From Cheilinus undulatus (lineage: Eukaryota > Chordata > Actinopteri > Labriformes > Labridae), in contig NC_054869.1 in NCBI RefSeq assembly GCF_018320785.1, positions 32,776,289 through 32,840,288 on the forward strand: DNA of 64,000 bases. Direction: 5' to 3'. The notes beneath the pieces were generated by a model, which did not search any database, was not told the origin of the DNA, and saw nothing but the letters and a program-made list of their open reading frames with translations. Below are positions 48,001 through 59,100 of this stretch, piece after piece. The position numbers and the translations under genes are program-made. How positions within the stretch are numbered: position 1 is the first letter of the stretch; the number at the start of each line of letters is the position of its first letter.

Positions 48001-51000
48001 GATTGGCATCGCATTTTAATAATGGAAGTGATTGCTTTGGTTAAATGTATGAAATGAGGTGAAAATGACATCAGCATTGCCCATGTTGAGTTTAGTTAAT
48101 GACAATGTAAAATACACAAAAATGCAACTAAATGTGCCTCAAAAATCTCTCATGGTCACATGTGCACTCCTGAAATGTGGTTGATTTTATGTTGACTACC
48201 CTTACAATCCTCCTGATCTTGTTGTTATCACATGCATCTTAAAGTGGGAGGCTATCCCTGCTGGAAAGGATGGAGAGAGGCAGTGTGTCTCCAGAGGCAA
48301 GACGTGCCATAAAAAAAGAGAGACAAGAAAGTGGCAGATGACATAACAGAGTGTGTCATAATGAGAATGCGTGTTTTATCAATGTTAAGCGTATTTCAAC
48401 AGAATTGCAACATCAAGCACTGGCAAACAGAAAACATTATGAAGCACTTTCATTATAAGAAGATTGCACAAGTCACCTGCAATGCAGTCCATGGTTATGC
48501 ACTGATTGAAAAGAAAGGAAAGAGTTTGGAAATAATTTTGTGCAACATGCAAACTTTTGCCAAGTTCACCAGAAGAAAAATCTGAGATCATAGAATAAGA
48601 AGGAAAAGTGGAGAAACTGCCAACATTATTACCATCTATGCTCACAGGTACAATGCTGTTTTCAGAAAATGCAATGTCACTTCTTTTAGTTTGTTTAGAA
48701 TTTAAACTCAAAACTTCACTCATAAAATCACAACTTGAAAGGATTCATCTTTCTGAGACCACAAATATCAGCACAAACTTTCACCTTCATCTCATGTTTT
48801 AGATCCCTTCAAGACTCCTGATTTAACTAAACGTATTTCCCTACAGAAGAAATAGTTCCCATGACGACAGCTGAAACCTTTTACATTCAAACATGGCATG
48901 AAACACTTTATCTGGTCATGAAGACTCTAGATAATGGACATGAATTTGCAACCAGGATTATCTGGCTCTGTTGCGTGCAATACGTGAGTATCAGGAGGAA
49001 CTGGGCCAGGAGTCTTCAGCAGCTTGGCTGCCTCAGCTACAGCTCAGAATCGAAAAAACATGAATTACTCTTAGAGACTAAAGGAAGAGGGTGTGGAAAG
49101 CAGGGAAGGAAAGAAGGGGGAGGGATTGTAGGTGGAAAGAAGCAAACATGACGCTATGACAGTACACCACGCCCTGAAGTAAAGGAAGGGAAGCAGAAGA
49201 AAGAGCGATAAATAATGAGCAAACCTGTGGTATATCAGAGGTTATTACACATCCTCCCTCTACAGTGAGAACTACCAGCTGTACAGGAGGAGAGGAGCTG
49301 CTTCTGCTTTACTCCCTACAGCTACAGTAGCTCTGAAACTCAATCAAGCTTTGCAAGATGGATTCACCAGTGAGAAACAAGGAAACGGGCGTATCCATCT
49401 GCTTTGCAAGGTTAAGATTTAGTTTCTTTCATAAATAACTCAAAGACGCTTTGACTTTTATGAAATTATCTTGTTTTGCCCTTTTTTCTCAGTGGTGTTT
49501 AAGCAAAAAGTTATTTTGATTCCATCATCAGTTTGTACTGGATCAATCAAACTAAATCTGTATGTTTTTTAATGAATAGTTAGTGAATCAAATCCTAGCC
49601 TATGAATAGAGATTCAAATCAAATCATCTTGACAAGCAGAGATTCACAATCCTAGTTTCCACGCGTGGGAAGATGCATGCAAGCTTCACATCACAAAATC
49701 TATCACCAAGCAATGGATGGAGTGGTTTAAAGCACACTGACACTGGACTGTGGAGTAGCAGAAACACGCTCTGTGGATAAATCACACTACTCTGTTGGGC
49801 ATTCAGAACCTTACCTGCCTGACTGCATTGTTCCAACTGTGAAGTTTAATGGAGGAAGGATAATGGTATGGCCTAGCCCTGACCCTGTTTTTCAGGGTCA
49901 GGGCTAGGCCACTCTTCTCTTGTGAAGACAAATCTTAATGCTTAATGCATCTTGTCATGGGGAAAGATTTGGTGACAGAACATGCAGCCAAAGGCTGAGA
50001 ACAATCGTGGTCAATCACAAACAGCACTGAACATGAAGGAGTTACAGCAACAGAAAGGCAACTTCCAGTGGCAGGTCACACTTCCTTATGTAGCAGCATC
50101 TCATGCAACATCCAGCATGTCTGCAACTATAAACAGTTTATGTCTTTTACAGCAGCTTTGTTATGTCAACACACAGTCCATAACAACTATAAAAATTAAG
50201 AGTTTCTCTGGCTTTTAAAAATGTTGGAAAAATTGAAAGTAATGTAAGTGCTCTATGAAAAAATGTATAACACAAGGGAAGTCATTTTTAATCAATGTAG
50301 ACACTTCAGTGCAAAAAATTCTACATATTGTACCTTTGAAATGTGGGAAAAAACAAAATCATATGTGCATATTAGTTTAGGACTTTATAATTTCCAGAAC
50401 ATTAAGTATAAATCAAATTGGTGGAGGAACAAAAAGCAAATGAGCTTAATTTGTTTTACTGTAAGCTGTCTGTTAGATATTCCCCCAATGATTCAACTTG
50501 TTTAGTTAAATCCTGCACAGCACTTAGCAGAGTATCATAAATATGGAGTGCACATAAAAACTCCTCCACACTGTTAACAAAGTCCACAACTCCCTGCCAA
50601 CTGTTCATTTAAAAAACATCCCAGGAGTAAATCTTGTCTCACTCCTCAGACCTTCATGTGTTTGTGTCTGAGTGGTGCAAACAGTCTGACTACCTCTCTG
50701 TGTCTCCTCTGATGTCACCCACTCTGGGCTCTTTGCTCAGCTACAGCTGACACAACTAAATTACAGACTGTGACAGACGGTACACAGACAGACGCCGACA
50801 GAGCTGCAGGATCAGGATCAGATAGAGTTCGAGTGTGATGTGGGTGACAAAACATCAGGGTGCTTTGATAAGGCTGAGGTAAACCACAGCCCTGTGTGTT
50901 TGTGTTTATACTGTGGAGACGCTCAAGTTGCAGAGGGAGGAAGTCGAGGTGTGTTACCCAGCATCACTTGATGTTAACTCATCCATAAAGTTCGTTAAGG

Positions 51001-54000
51001 TCATGGGCAAGTTGACAAGATCTCTTGTTCAGATTTCAGTGGATATGAGGCTGTTAAATTATTTTAAAATCCTTAAAGAACTCTTTAAGGAATTCCTGAG
51101 CAGACAGAGAAAAAAGTTTTACTTCTCTGTGTTTTTCTGTAATGACAAGTAAACTGAAGTTGTTTTCTCGAGACTTGGGATAACAACAGTTTTTCCCACG
51201 ATAACAAATTAATTTCCATCATTCTCTTGATATTTGAAGAAAATTAACTTGTTGAGAAATGAAAACTGGTTTTGCTATTTTAAGATACCAACATAAAAAT
51301 CTCAAGATCCCAAGAAAATTGGAATTGCCACCTTATCCCAAGAGGATGTGGCTGCAGACCTCTACGGTGGGCCGTTTTGGGCTAATGTGTTGCAGACCTC
51401 TACAGTGAGGCGACCTCAACAATGGGGTAGGAAGCTATATACATTGCCCAAGACGGAACCAGAATGATGTACTAATGATGTACTCCAAAACTTACAGAGG
51501 GTGATTCAAATTTAACACACCACAAACTAAGGAAAACCCAAAGAGGGTTAGGCACCACATATTTTAGTGGTAGTCTTTAAATGAAATTAAACTAAAATGC
51601 AGCCAGCCTTCCTTTAAATCATTGAAAATCTTTGACAGCTGTTTAGTTGCATAGACTCCTGATTTTGGCTTCTAGTTGCTGTACAGTAATCCTCCTCAGT
51701 CTTGGTCAGAGTTGCAGTGATAAAAATCTCAAATACCTTGTACTCAGTCCCATTTGCTACACATTTTAATCCAAAGTTGAAATCTGTGTTGAAATCGACA
51801 AGAAAAACACTAATTAGTGAGCCCAAGGAGGCAACGTACCAATACATTATGATGTGTTTAAAGAGGGCTCAGACTTCTGACAATTAAAGGATGAAGTTAA
51901 AACCTTATTATGATGTGTTCAAAGTCACATGGAGAAATGGGATTTAAGTTTTTGGCGAGAAATCTGAATAAATGTGGTCCTTTAAAGGAGAAATGCTTAT
52001 TTGGCAATTTCAAATAGCTATAAAGCATAAGCTAGTTTAAAAACATTCTGTCTCATTTTTTCACCCTAAATGAACCAATATTCCCCACAATATTACTAAT
52101 GTAATCACTAAAGAGTTTGACAATAAGGCACATTAATGAGAGTGAACCACAGGAGCGGTGTTTTCGGGGCATTGGCTCCTGGTAGGGTCTCTCAGGTCTA
52201 ACTGGTCCTGGGGGAGGTTCCAGACTAACAGTAATTCAAAAGACCATCATGAATTGGATAACACTGACTAGAGCTACCTCACCCGGAAAAGGGAAACTGA
52301 GGTGCCCCCATGGAGCCAGACCTGGGAGGGTGCACTGAGTGTCTGGTGTCCGGTCTTCTCTCCATGGGGCTTGGTCAGGCTTACCCCAAAAAAAGACAGC
52401 ATGGACCTACCACCCTGTGGGCCCACCACCTGCAGGGAGAGGCAGGCAAGGGTGGAGATCTAGTCGTGCTGCCCACAGTGCTTCTCCAGGAGAGTAAGAG
52501 GCATGAGAATGACAGGCAGAATGGTGCCACATCAGCAGTGTTGCAGGCACTGCACCGGACTGTTGCTGTGAGGACGGAGATGAGCCAGACTCATCCTTCG
52601 AGATAGGATGAGGAACTCAGACATCTAGAGGGAGCTTGAAGTAGAGCCACTGCTCCTTCACATCGAAAGGGGCCAGTTGAGGTGGTTCAGGTATCTGATC
52701 CGGATGACTCCTGGCCCCGTCAAACTGGAAGGAGACCCTGGGGTAGACCAGAACTCACTGGGGGGATTATACAGTACTTTCTATCTTGCCTGGGAGCACC
52801 TCAGAACCTAGTTTTAACACCTAGTTTTAACATTCATTTATGATATAATTCGTCAATATATGTATTTCCTCATTTGATCTAAACTTAACTGATATCTGTT
52901 TTATACTTAATGATTTAATGATCTCCCTCTTTTAATTCCGTACCTTAGTTAAGTCCTTTGAAACCTGGATTTTATATATAGTGCTATAAAAAATATCATA
53001 TTCATAAATCCTATTAGTTTAGAGTATAAATTTTGATGAAATCCCTGAAATATGTTGGAATATAAGTGTATTCTTTACAGTGGAACATTGACAGACCTGC
53101 TTTCTTCTGTGCTATGACACATCAGGATGGGCCTGTCAGAGCAGCACATGAGGTCCACAGAGAGAATAAAAATCCTCTGACACGTGAGTGAAGTGATGCG
53201 CATGCAGCTGTGAGCGACCTCTGAGGGCCACGCTGCCAGTGAACTGACCAGTGACGACTCAACAACAAACTGAGGATCTCCCCTCAGATTTTTCTGTGAA
53301 GTTTCAGTTTGGCAGACTTATGGGGTGGATCAAGTGATGCCTGGACAGCGCTCAGCTGGCTGATGGGTAATAAATACTGGCTTTATACCTGCCTCTTTGC
53401 CTCATTGGTGGATACAAAACATCAATTTAGACCGATCATTTTACTCTTTTTTCCTTTACTATTTGATTGACATGTTGTGTGTCTGAAGTATGTTGCTGCA
53501 TGTTTAGTCAATATATCTGTATCTTTTTCTTATGTATGTGATTGTTAATTGACATAATCTTTTGTTTTTGCCCCAATGCAAATTACATTGAGCTAACTTT
53601 AAAAAATATGTTGTATATGTGAAATTGTGATTTTTATTGTTGCATATAGTAAGATTTGTAGTGCAAAATAGATGCTACCATGCAACTCTTCATTATTTTT
53701 TCTTGTTAAATAAACAACCTATATTTCTATCCCATGAAATTTTTATGAACGAACAATATTTCTGTATTTCATGTGTAACTTTTGCATCATTTTAAAAACA
53801 TTTAAGAGCCATGATGACGTCAGTGAATGTTTTAAATGGTTTAAAAGAGCCACATTTAATTGACAATACAGTATAAAAAATCCCCTGTTTTAACACAATG
53901 CAAATACATTTGTAGTTCTGCTGTTGCTACAGTAGTTTGTAGTTTTTATAAGAAAACATACTGCAGTAATCCCTTTACGACAGTTGTGGGCAACCAGTGG

Positions 54001-56118
54001 CCTTCCTCCTCATTCAGTGTGGTCGTCAAGTCATTTCAGATATCAAGAAATTGTAAACATGAAAGAAAACATGATGGCATCCCTGCTTTCGCAGAAACAG
54101 CATCCTAAGAACAAGCATTAACGGGAAGGTGTCAGAGTGGGGGCTGCTCATCCATAGCAGCGCTCTGTGCCTTGCTCAGGGGACCTCCGCAGTACTTGAG
54201 AAGAAGCCCCACTCCAATTTCAAGAATTGATCCTACTGGGACTTGAACCAGTGAGCCTCTGGTTCCCACCACAACTCCTTACAGACTGAGCTACTGCCGC
54301 CCCAAATAAAATGACGGGAATGGCAGAAAAGCCACAAATAAAAGCTTACAGGTTAAGTTTACTACGTTCATATTTTCAAGAAGATGGTTTTAAAATCTGT
54401 TCAACAAACTGTTATAACTGAAATCCTATTGCTGTTTCTAATCAAGTTATAGAATTAAATTAAATATAATACTAAAGTATAAAATTCACAGTGTTGTTAC
54501 AGCAGTGCTCTTGTTTGGCTCTTTTTTATTTTTACAGCATGCTGCTGTTAGAGTTGTTATGCTCCTTTTGTCGTAAACAGTGAGGTCTATAAACTGTATG
54601 ACTGCTTTCATTAAAGTGCTTTAAACAGTGACTGACTTCAGTCTTGATGACTTCACAGCAAAGCCACAACACTTTAACAAACGTACACACTAAACGTGTC
54701 TAACTAGAGGGATCAGTGCAGCGTCTAAAGTGTCCTTTGACCTGCTGCAGCGACCACTTTAGAGCACTTTAGACAAAGGTCACACTCGGAGTGTATCTAC
54801 ACTCTGATAATTACTCTCTCTGTGAACTTGAAATGTTTCAACATACTGCAAGAGAGTTCAAAGTGTTTTTCTCTCGGTCACATCTCAGACAGACACAGCT
54901 CTACTGTAACTCTGACCATCTTTGGCAGTCTGTTCCCATGGTGTCCAGTCCTTCATTTGTCCATATATAGCTGCATAAATGGTAACCCACGCTCACTTTT
55001 TATGAACAATTAATCTTCGTCTCATAATTCAGAGCACAGGGAACTGCCATGAAAGGCTGCTGAAGAGTATTTTCGTTCATCACTTTATCATTACTGATGA
55101 TTCTATGAATCATCAGCTAATTCTTTTGCCCATAAAATGTAAAAATAAAAAAAGTCTTCCCAGAAATTGTGAAAAAGTTACCTGTTTCTTGAAATCAATG
55201 CTTTACAACACAAAGACACTTCATTTTCTGTCATAAAAAGCAAAATAAACAACTAACCATCACAGTAAATACGCTAGACCCATCATATATGTGACACTGC
55301 CTCTTGAAAAAACAGAAAAAACAGGACATTAAGAGATTCCTGATTTACATCTCCAAGTTCTATTTTTGAGGATCTGAACGCTTACAGCTCAAATATACTT
55401 CCTGTAAAGCTGAATGTCAACAAGAAACAGCACATTTAAAATCCCTTTAAACAAGTAGTCAACTAGTCCACGATTAATCCTCTTGTGATCTTTATCATGG
55501 CAATCATTTGCTCTGCTGATGCTGATCTTGTGATCTTTTACTCATTTCCTACACCTCTTTGCGAAGTTGGAAGCTTTCAATGCCAAGGGTCAACCCAAAA
55601 AACTTAAAAACAACCTGCTGTTGGGGGAAAAACATCCCAGTACCAATGGTCACCTCTGGATCGTCACTAAACAAACAGCCCTAATGGGCCCACTGGAGAC
55701 AGCTATGTGTAGTATGTCTCACTGTCTCCATGTCACCTCGATGCCAGCCATCACAGACTCAAACTGGACAATAATGAAAATCCTCGCCGGACAGTCCACA
55801 CCACATCTACCACTGAAGCTTTAAAGCCTCAAAAGCATCAGTATTTCTCCGTGATTTCGGTAACTCACCAGATATTTGGCACACACTCTGGTAGTCCTCG
55901 CAGCAGTCTCTGGTTTTCTTACAGTAGGTATCACAGTAGCACACCGTTTTCCTCCTGGTGTACTCAAAACATTCATTGTTCCGGCCGGTGCAGCAGTTCG
56001 GGCTCTCTCTCTCCCTGCAGCCCGCTTCAGCCTGCTGGAAAATCTCCCCGCAGAAAAACGCTAAATATCCACAAACGATGAAGCCGAGGCGCGCTGAGCT
56101 CCATCCACGCGCTCCCAT
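33064..56118 (-). CDS. SBSPON-like secreted protein (somatomedin B + TSP1), complete
   Basis: Coding exons, 5' to 3': 55869-56118, 40212-40394, 39718-39808, 33905-34063, 33064-33169; 789 nt, 262 aa (human SBSPON 264), phases consistent. Exon 1 encodes a signal peptide (MGARGWSSARLGFIVCGYLAFF) and a ten-cysteine somatomedin B domain (NCCTGRNNEC, VCYCDTYC, DCCEDYQSVC). Exon 2 encodes a thrombospondin type 1 repeat (GSWGPWSSCTSPCG). Exons 3-5 encode the SBSPON-specific C-terminal part: basic KRNFKDPWRRPH, then YCVYLRLKQ, CAECQSDAM, RCGGDGL, TFWSAASVPGCHGSWVRE and CRCPPYSVLFV at the end. These align in order with human SBSPON but with much divergence, so this is likely a paralog. The start at 56118 is preferred; an in-frame ATG at 56178 would add 20 polar residues before the signal peptide. 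Function unknown beyond a likely matrix role. Confidence 0.9.
33392..33511 (+). mobile_element. 3' tail of an L2/CR1-type LINE (or LINE-tailed SINE)
   Basis: Reads GTGTCAGCCCTGTGACTGAC, then CCCGCCTCTTGCCCAATGAC, AGCTGGGATTGGCACCAGCC, GATAAACGATCTAGATAATG, and ends in ATGGATGG repeats. This is the well-known 3' end of fish L2-like retroelements. It lies in the last intron of the SBSPON-like gene. Confidence 0.7.
33785..33860. repeat. terminal fragment of a GGGTCC...GAGAACCAC-type DNA element
   Basis: GGGGTCCTGATCCCCAGGTT followed by GAGAAACACTG resembles the end of the elements found at 421-633 and 8327-8567. Only this end is recognisable. Confidence 0.45.
34391..35773. mobile_element. foldback-type inverted-repeat element, copy A (about 1.4 kb)
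   Basis: The two ends are imperfect inverses over more than 100 bases: CCTGACA...GACTG, GGGAAGGGCAGAGCCTT and GATTGGACAAACGTTCTGCC on the left are matched in inverse on the right (GGGAAAGAGCAGAGCCTT, GATTGGATGAACATTCTGTC). Inside are two tandem units of about 180 bases (about 34700-34870 and 34880-35060) sharing TTTAACAAAGAAATGTTG and TATCGCTACA. A further internal inverted pair contains GCTTTGCAAGATGGAT and its inverse (35140-35300). No transposase. It lies in intron 3 of the SBSPON-like gene. Confidence 0.7.
36795..36850. repeat. small fragment of the foldback family
   Basis: GGACAAACCAAACTTTCCGA followed by TAAGAGATTAGCTCC matches the interior of copy A near 35190-35225 (GACAAACCAAACTTTTGATA, AGCAATTAGCCCC). 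Only this short part is visible. Confidence 0.45.
38740..38855 (+). repeat. retroelement tail fragment, family not settled
   Basis: GAACTGAAGAAGTCTTTTGG, AAAATGTCTTCATGAA, CAAGTCCAGTAGCC, TTTGGATCAATCTTTGGATG follow the order of a conserved fish retroelement 3' tail ('CTGAAGAAG...CGTCTTC...CAAGTCCAGT'). It is degenerate, and I cannot say which retroelement order it belongs to. Confidence 0.4.
39445..39545 (+). repeat. retroelement-like 3' tail ending in TTAAATAAA
   Basis: GATTGTGCTGCTGCCTGTCT, TGGCCAGGACACTCTTGTAA, ATCTCAGTGGGGTTCTCCTG, GTTAAATAAATTGAAATAG. This block is found very often in teleost genomes as a repeat end. It lies in the intron between the SBSPON-like exons at 33905-34063 and 39718-39808. 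Confidence 0.5.
46608..47912. mobile_element. foldback-type inverted-repeat element, copy B (about 1.3 kb)
   Basis: Same family as 34391-35773. Ends: GACTGTTATATATATCCATT, GCATGGATATATTTCA and ATCTGGGAAAGCT on the left are inverted on the right (GACTGTTTCATATTC, GCATGGACATATTTTACA, ATCTGAGAAAGCTCCCA). It shares GATTGGACGAATGTTCTA and GCCAATCAGAGCAAC with copy A. The interior has about three tandem units, each with ACTCATGCCAAAGCAGATTG-like and TTTAATAAAGAAATTTTGTC-like sequence. A T run of 19 lies near 47220. It lies in intron 1 of the SBSPON-like gene. Confidence 0.7.
49345..49412. repeat. small fragment of the foldback family (palindromic)
   Basis: AAGCTTTGCAAGATGGATTC, GTGAGAAACAAGGAAACGGG and ATCCATCTGCTTTGCAAGG form an inverted pair and match the internal palindrome of copy A at 35140-35300. 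Confidence 0.5.
52150..52800 (+). mobile_element. LINE ORF2 3' fragment, decayed
   Basis: Near 52610-52800, with frameshifts, one can read RNSDI, RELEVEPLLLHIERGQLRWF, LIRM and LAWEHL. This is the conserved C-terminal piece that follows the reverse transcriptase in a common teleost non-LTR retrotransposon. The part before it (GGGTGCACTGAGTGTCTGGT, CACCCTGTGGGCCCACCACC) also matches the usual interior of such elements. No intact frame; it was truncated at insertion and is old. Confidence 0.7.
54130..54304 (-). mobile_element. tRNA-derived SINE
   Basis: On the minus strand it begins TGGGGCGGCAGTAGCTCAGT and continues CTGTAAGGAG, then GGTTCAAGTCCCAGTAGGAT. TAGCTCAGTCTGTAAGG fits a tRNA gene A box and GGTTCAAGTCCC a B box, spaced as in a pol III promoter. 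It cannot fold as a proper tRNA and is followed by an unrelated body, so it is a SINE and not a tRNA gene. Confidence 0.65.
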
Positions 56119-59100
56119 GGCAGAAACTTTTTCTTGGTCCACTTGTTCCTCTCGTGTCGCTGGTGTTTGCGTCGCCAAGGATGCTGCTTAAACCTGAAAT
56201 ATGTTTCTAAAATGCACTGGTATTCTGAAAATAAAAATCCAGATAGGAGGTATCTTCTGCATTGACGCCTGCTCGAACAACTGATGCGTAAAAGTGGAGC
56301 CTGAGAGCGCACCAGCTCTCCTCTATCTCCGTGCTGGACACCGCCCCTCAAAGCTACTGTTTATTATTAGGAAAAACTACAGTACCAACCTCTCTCTCTC
56401 TCCCCCCTCTCTCTAGATGAGCGTTTTACAACATGTCTTATCAGTCTTTAAAGGGCGTTAGACCATTTCTGCTCCAAGAATGCCGATCATGATTATTTAT
56501 TTTTTATAAAATGTACCCAAAGTGGACGCTTTTAAAGTACTTTTATAATTACTCAAACGTTGGAGCTGTGATAAAGTTTAATCAATACAAAAATGAGCAA
56601 CAAATTAGTGTCAGGATACTCGTGCACAGCCCCTCCAACCATTTAGATCAGTTTAGATGTCAATCAAAAAAATCTTATTCAGCACCAAGGACAGCGTCGC
56701 AACTACTTAGCCTATACTAATAAAAGCAAATAAAATTAAAGTTTGTATTGACATTATTCAGCCTAAGTCTGATGTAGAGAGCCTTTTGAAGATTCGCCAG
56801 CCAAATGATCCCAACTTATCCAAAAGGGCTAGGAGCATCCACCTTTGTTGTGAGAAAAGCCTGGAGAACAATGACATTACTTCCTCTTCACTGACTCTGA
56901 GTGAATGGAGGCTCTCTGAGCAATAAGAGGACAGCCTACAGTTTCAGAGTATAAAGAGAAGGAAACCCGGGACAACTGCCTTTACTGTTATTTGATGTGA
57001 AAGAGTTGGATTCCTTCACTAAATATGCAACATCAAAGGTCATTGGAAGTGTAAGAAATGAAGAGTCCTGTGTCAGGTTTGATATGAAACAGACTGAAAT
57101 TAATATCATCACACCAATTATACATGCAAACCTTTGAAGTCGTATTAGGGCCACTCTATTACATTACTACATTTAAGAGAGCCCAAACTCTTTAGTTTTT
57201 CCTCTGAAAAAAACCCAGATCTTTATCTTTTTAAAAGCTGCCCTAACACGGCATCATACAGACCAAAGAGATTTTTTTTCATACTGCTGTTTAGCTTTGG
57301 TTTCTACTAGAAATGCTTATTATTATTATCAGTATGATATTGTATCGGCAGATATAGCTTAAAAAGTAAATTACCAGTATTGGCAGATATGAAAATCTCT
57401 GCTGATGTTTTGGCTATAAAATTTGCTAATAATCAGCTTTAAATGAACAAATAAGTAAGTGGAGTTTTAGGCTGGACCAACACACTACTAAAGCTGAAGT
57501 ATTTTTTCTTTATTCATCATCATTTAAGACACTTTAAAGTGTTTTTTAGCTTAAATCCTATCCTTTAAACTATTAATGACTGAAATTTGTTGATTTGTTC
57601 ATCCTCAAGCTTTAAAATGTGTTTAAGTATTTAAATTGTAGGCCTTAACTACATCTAAACATTGGTATTAACATCGGCATATCAGCAAAAATCCAATATC
57701 AATTATACACAAAACTCATCAAAATATCAACCTACTTTTTTTCTGAGCCGCATGTACAATCTCATATCTAATAGTGTTTAATTTGAGTATAAATTCAACA
57801 GCATAGGCTGCTGTCATTAGCACTGAATAATGCAACTGCATGTTCCAACGTCTGCAACATAGAAATATAAGATCATCCTGTGCAGTGAATGCTACAGAAA
57901 AGGATTAGGGCCACTGAAAAAAAAAAATTGAGACGCAAATTTATGTTTTTTTACTTGTGAAAAAAAGTCAGAACTCTGAGATTAAGCTAGTTAGCGTTAG
58001 CTCTGCGGTGTTTACTGCGTTATGGGAAAGTTATTTTTACACATAAGTGCCAGTAACTTTCACGTTAAATTCTGGTAATATTCCTTGTCAAGAAGTGCTT
58101 TACTTTAAGTCTTTAAAACAGTTTTACATCATTTAAACTGTAAACAACATTAGCCGTGTTAACAGCCTACTGTTTGTTACCTTCGGCTCAGGAGTGTTCC
58201 CCTTTGCGGAGGTTGGTAGGTACGGTGGCCGGCTTGGATTCCTGTCGCTACAGTTGCATGATTGAACCACTCGGTGGCGAAAAAGTCGCATCTGTATGAT
58301 CGTTGCATCAATTTTTGGTGCTTTGGCGACCACCAAAGGTCTCCGAGTAAAACTACACTGTTCTTAAACATTTAGTTCTGTTTACTGTCTTTCACAGACA
58401 GACTGTTTTTGTTGACAGAGGCTGGTGAAGCCAGCAAAGCCTGAGAATCCAAGAACCATGTCAACTGAAAAAATATGGCTCTGCTAGTCCACAGCCCGTT
58501 GTTTGGGAAATTGTTTGCCTGTGGGGTATGTGTCTGTGTATTCAGCACTTGCCACGATGTCAGTAATCTGTGGCTTAATGGTTACATTGGAGAGAGTCAT
58601 TTATTACATGCTAGGTGAGAGCGTATGTAAAGTTCAAAACTCATAAAGCAAAATTAGAGCATCAAGTAAAGAGAGACTTTTGACACATTATGGAGAAATA
58701 TCTATACAGTTATGAGCATAAGTTTTACACATGAAGGGATTCATCACAGGGGGAATGTGCTACAACCAAGGCAGAGTCAAGCTCAACACATGTTGAGACA
58801 CCTGTGTCACTAGGCAACCAAGGTCAAGCTCAACGGCATCCCTTTTGTCTGGGTCTATTCACCCCTGGTTAATACGCCCAGAGACCGCCAGCGGTTTTCA
58901 GGCCCCTGTGACATCCGGAGAACCAGGGTCTGGTGGTAACCCTGTGCCCGCTCAGGCAGTAGGCCTACCCTAGACCATGCTTACTCGCCACATCCAGCCC
59001 TTACGCCACATTCTTAATAGAGCGGACTTTGTTAATTTTTCAGCAGGTTATTTTCCCATGCCTCTGGTAATATGACATCTGGAGCATGACTAGGGATTGT

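Larger units (their letters stand above)
40395..55868. other. 15.5 kb intron 1 of the SBSPON-like gene
   Basis: No independent gene is supported here. Simple repeats: a (GA)n run at about 42450-42465, a (CA)n run at about 42630-42650 and (ATCC)n at about 44760-44777. A perfect 15 bp tandem duplication lies at 43442-43471. GC-richer, low-repeat blocks at about 42970-43330 and 46130-46320 are candidates for conserved noncoding elements. A GGGATGTACGATATTATCGG fragment at about 44948 looks like the end of a nonautonomous DNA element. Elements at 46608-47912, 49345-49412, 52150-52800 and 54130-54304 are listed separately. Confidence 0.6.

Noticed and set aside
54240-54304. tRNA gene on the minus strand
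   Set aside because: A and B boxes are present, but the stems do not pair as a tRNA should and the sequence continues into a SINE body.
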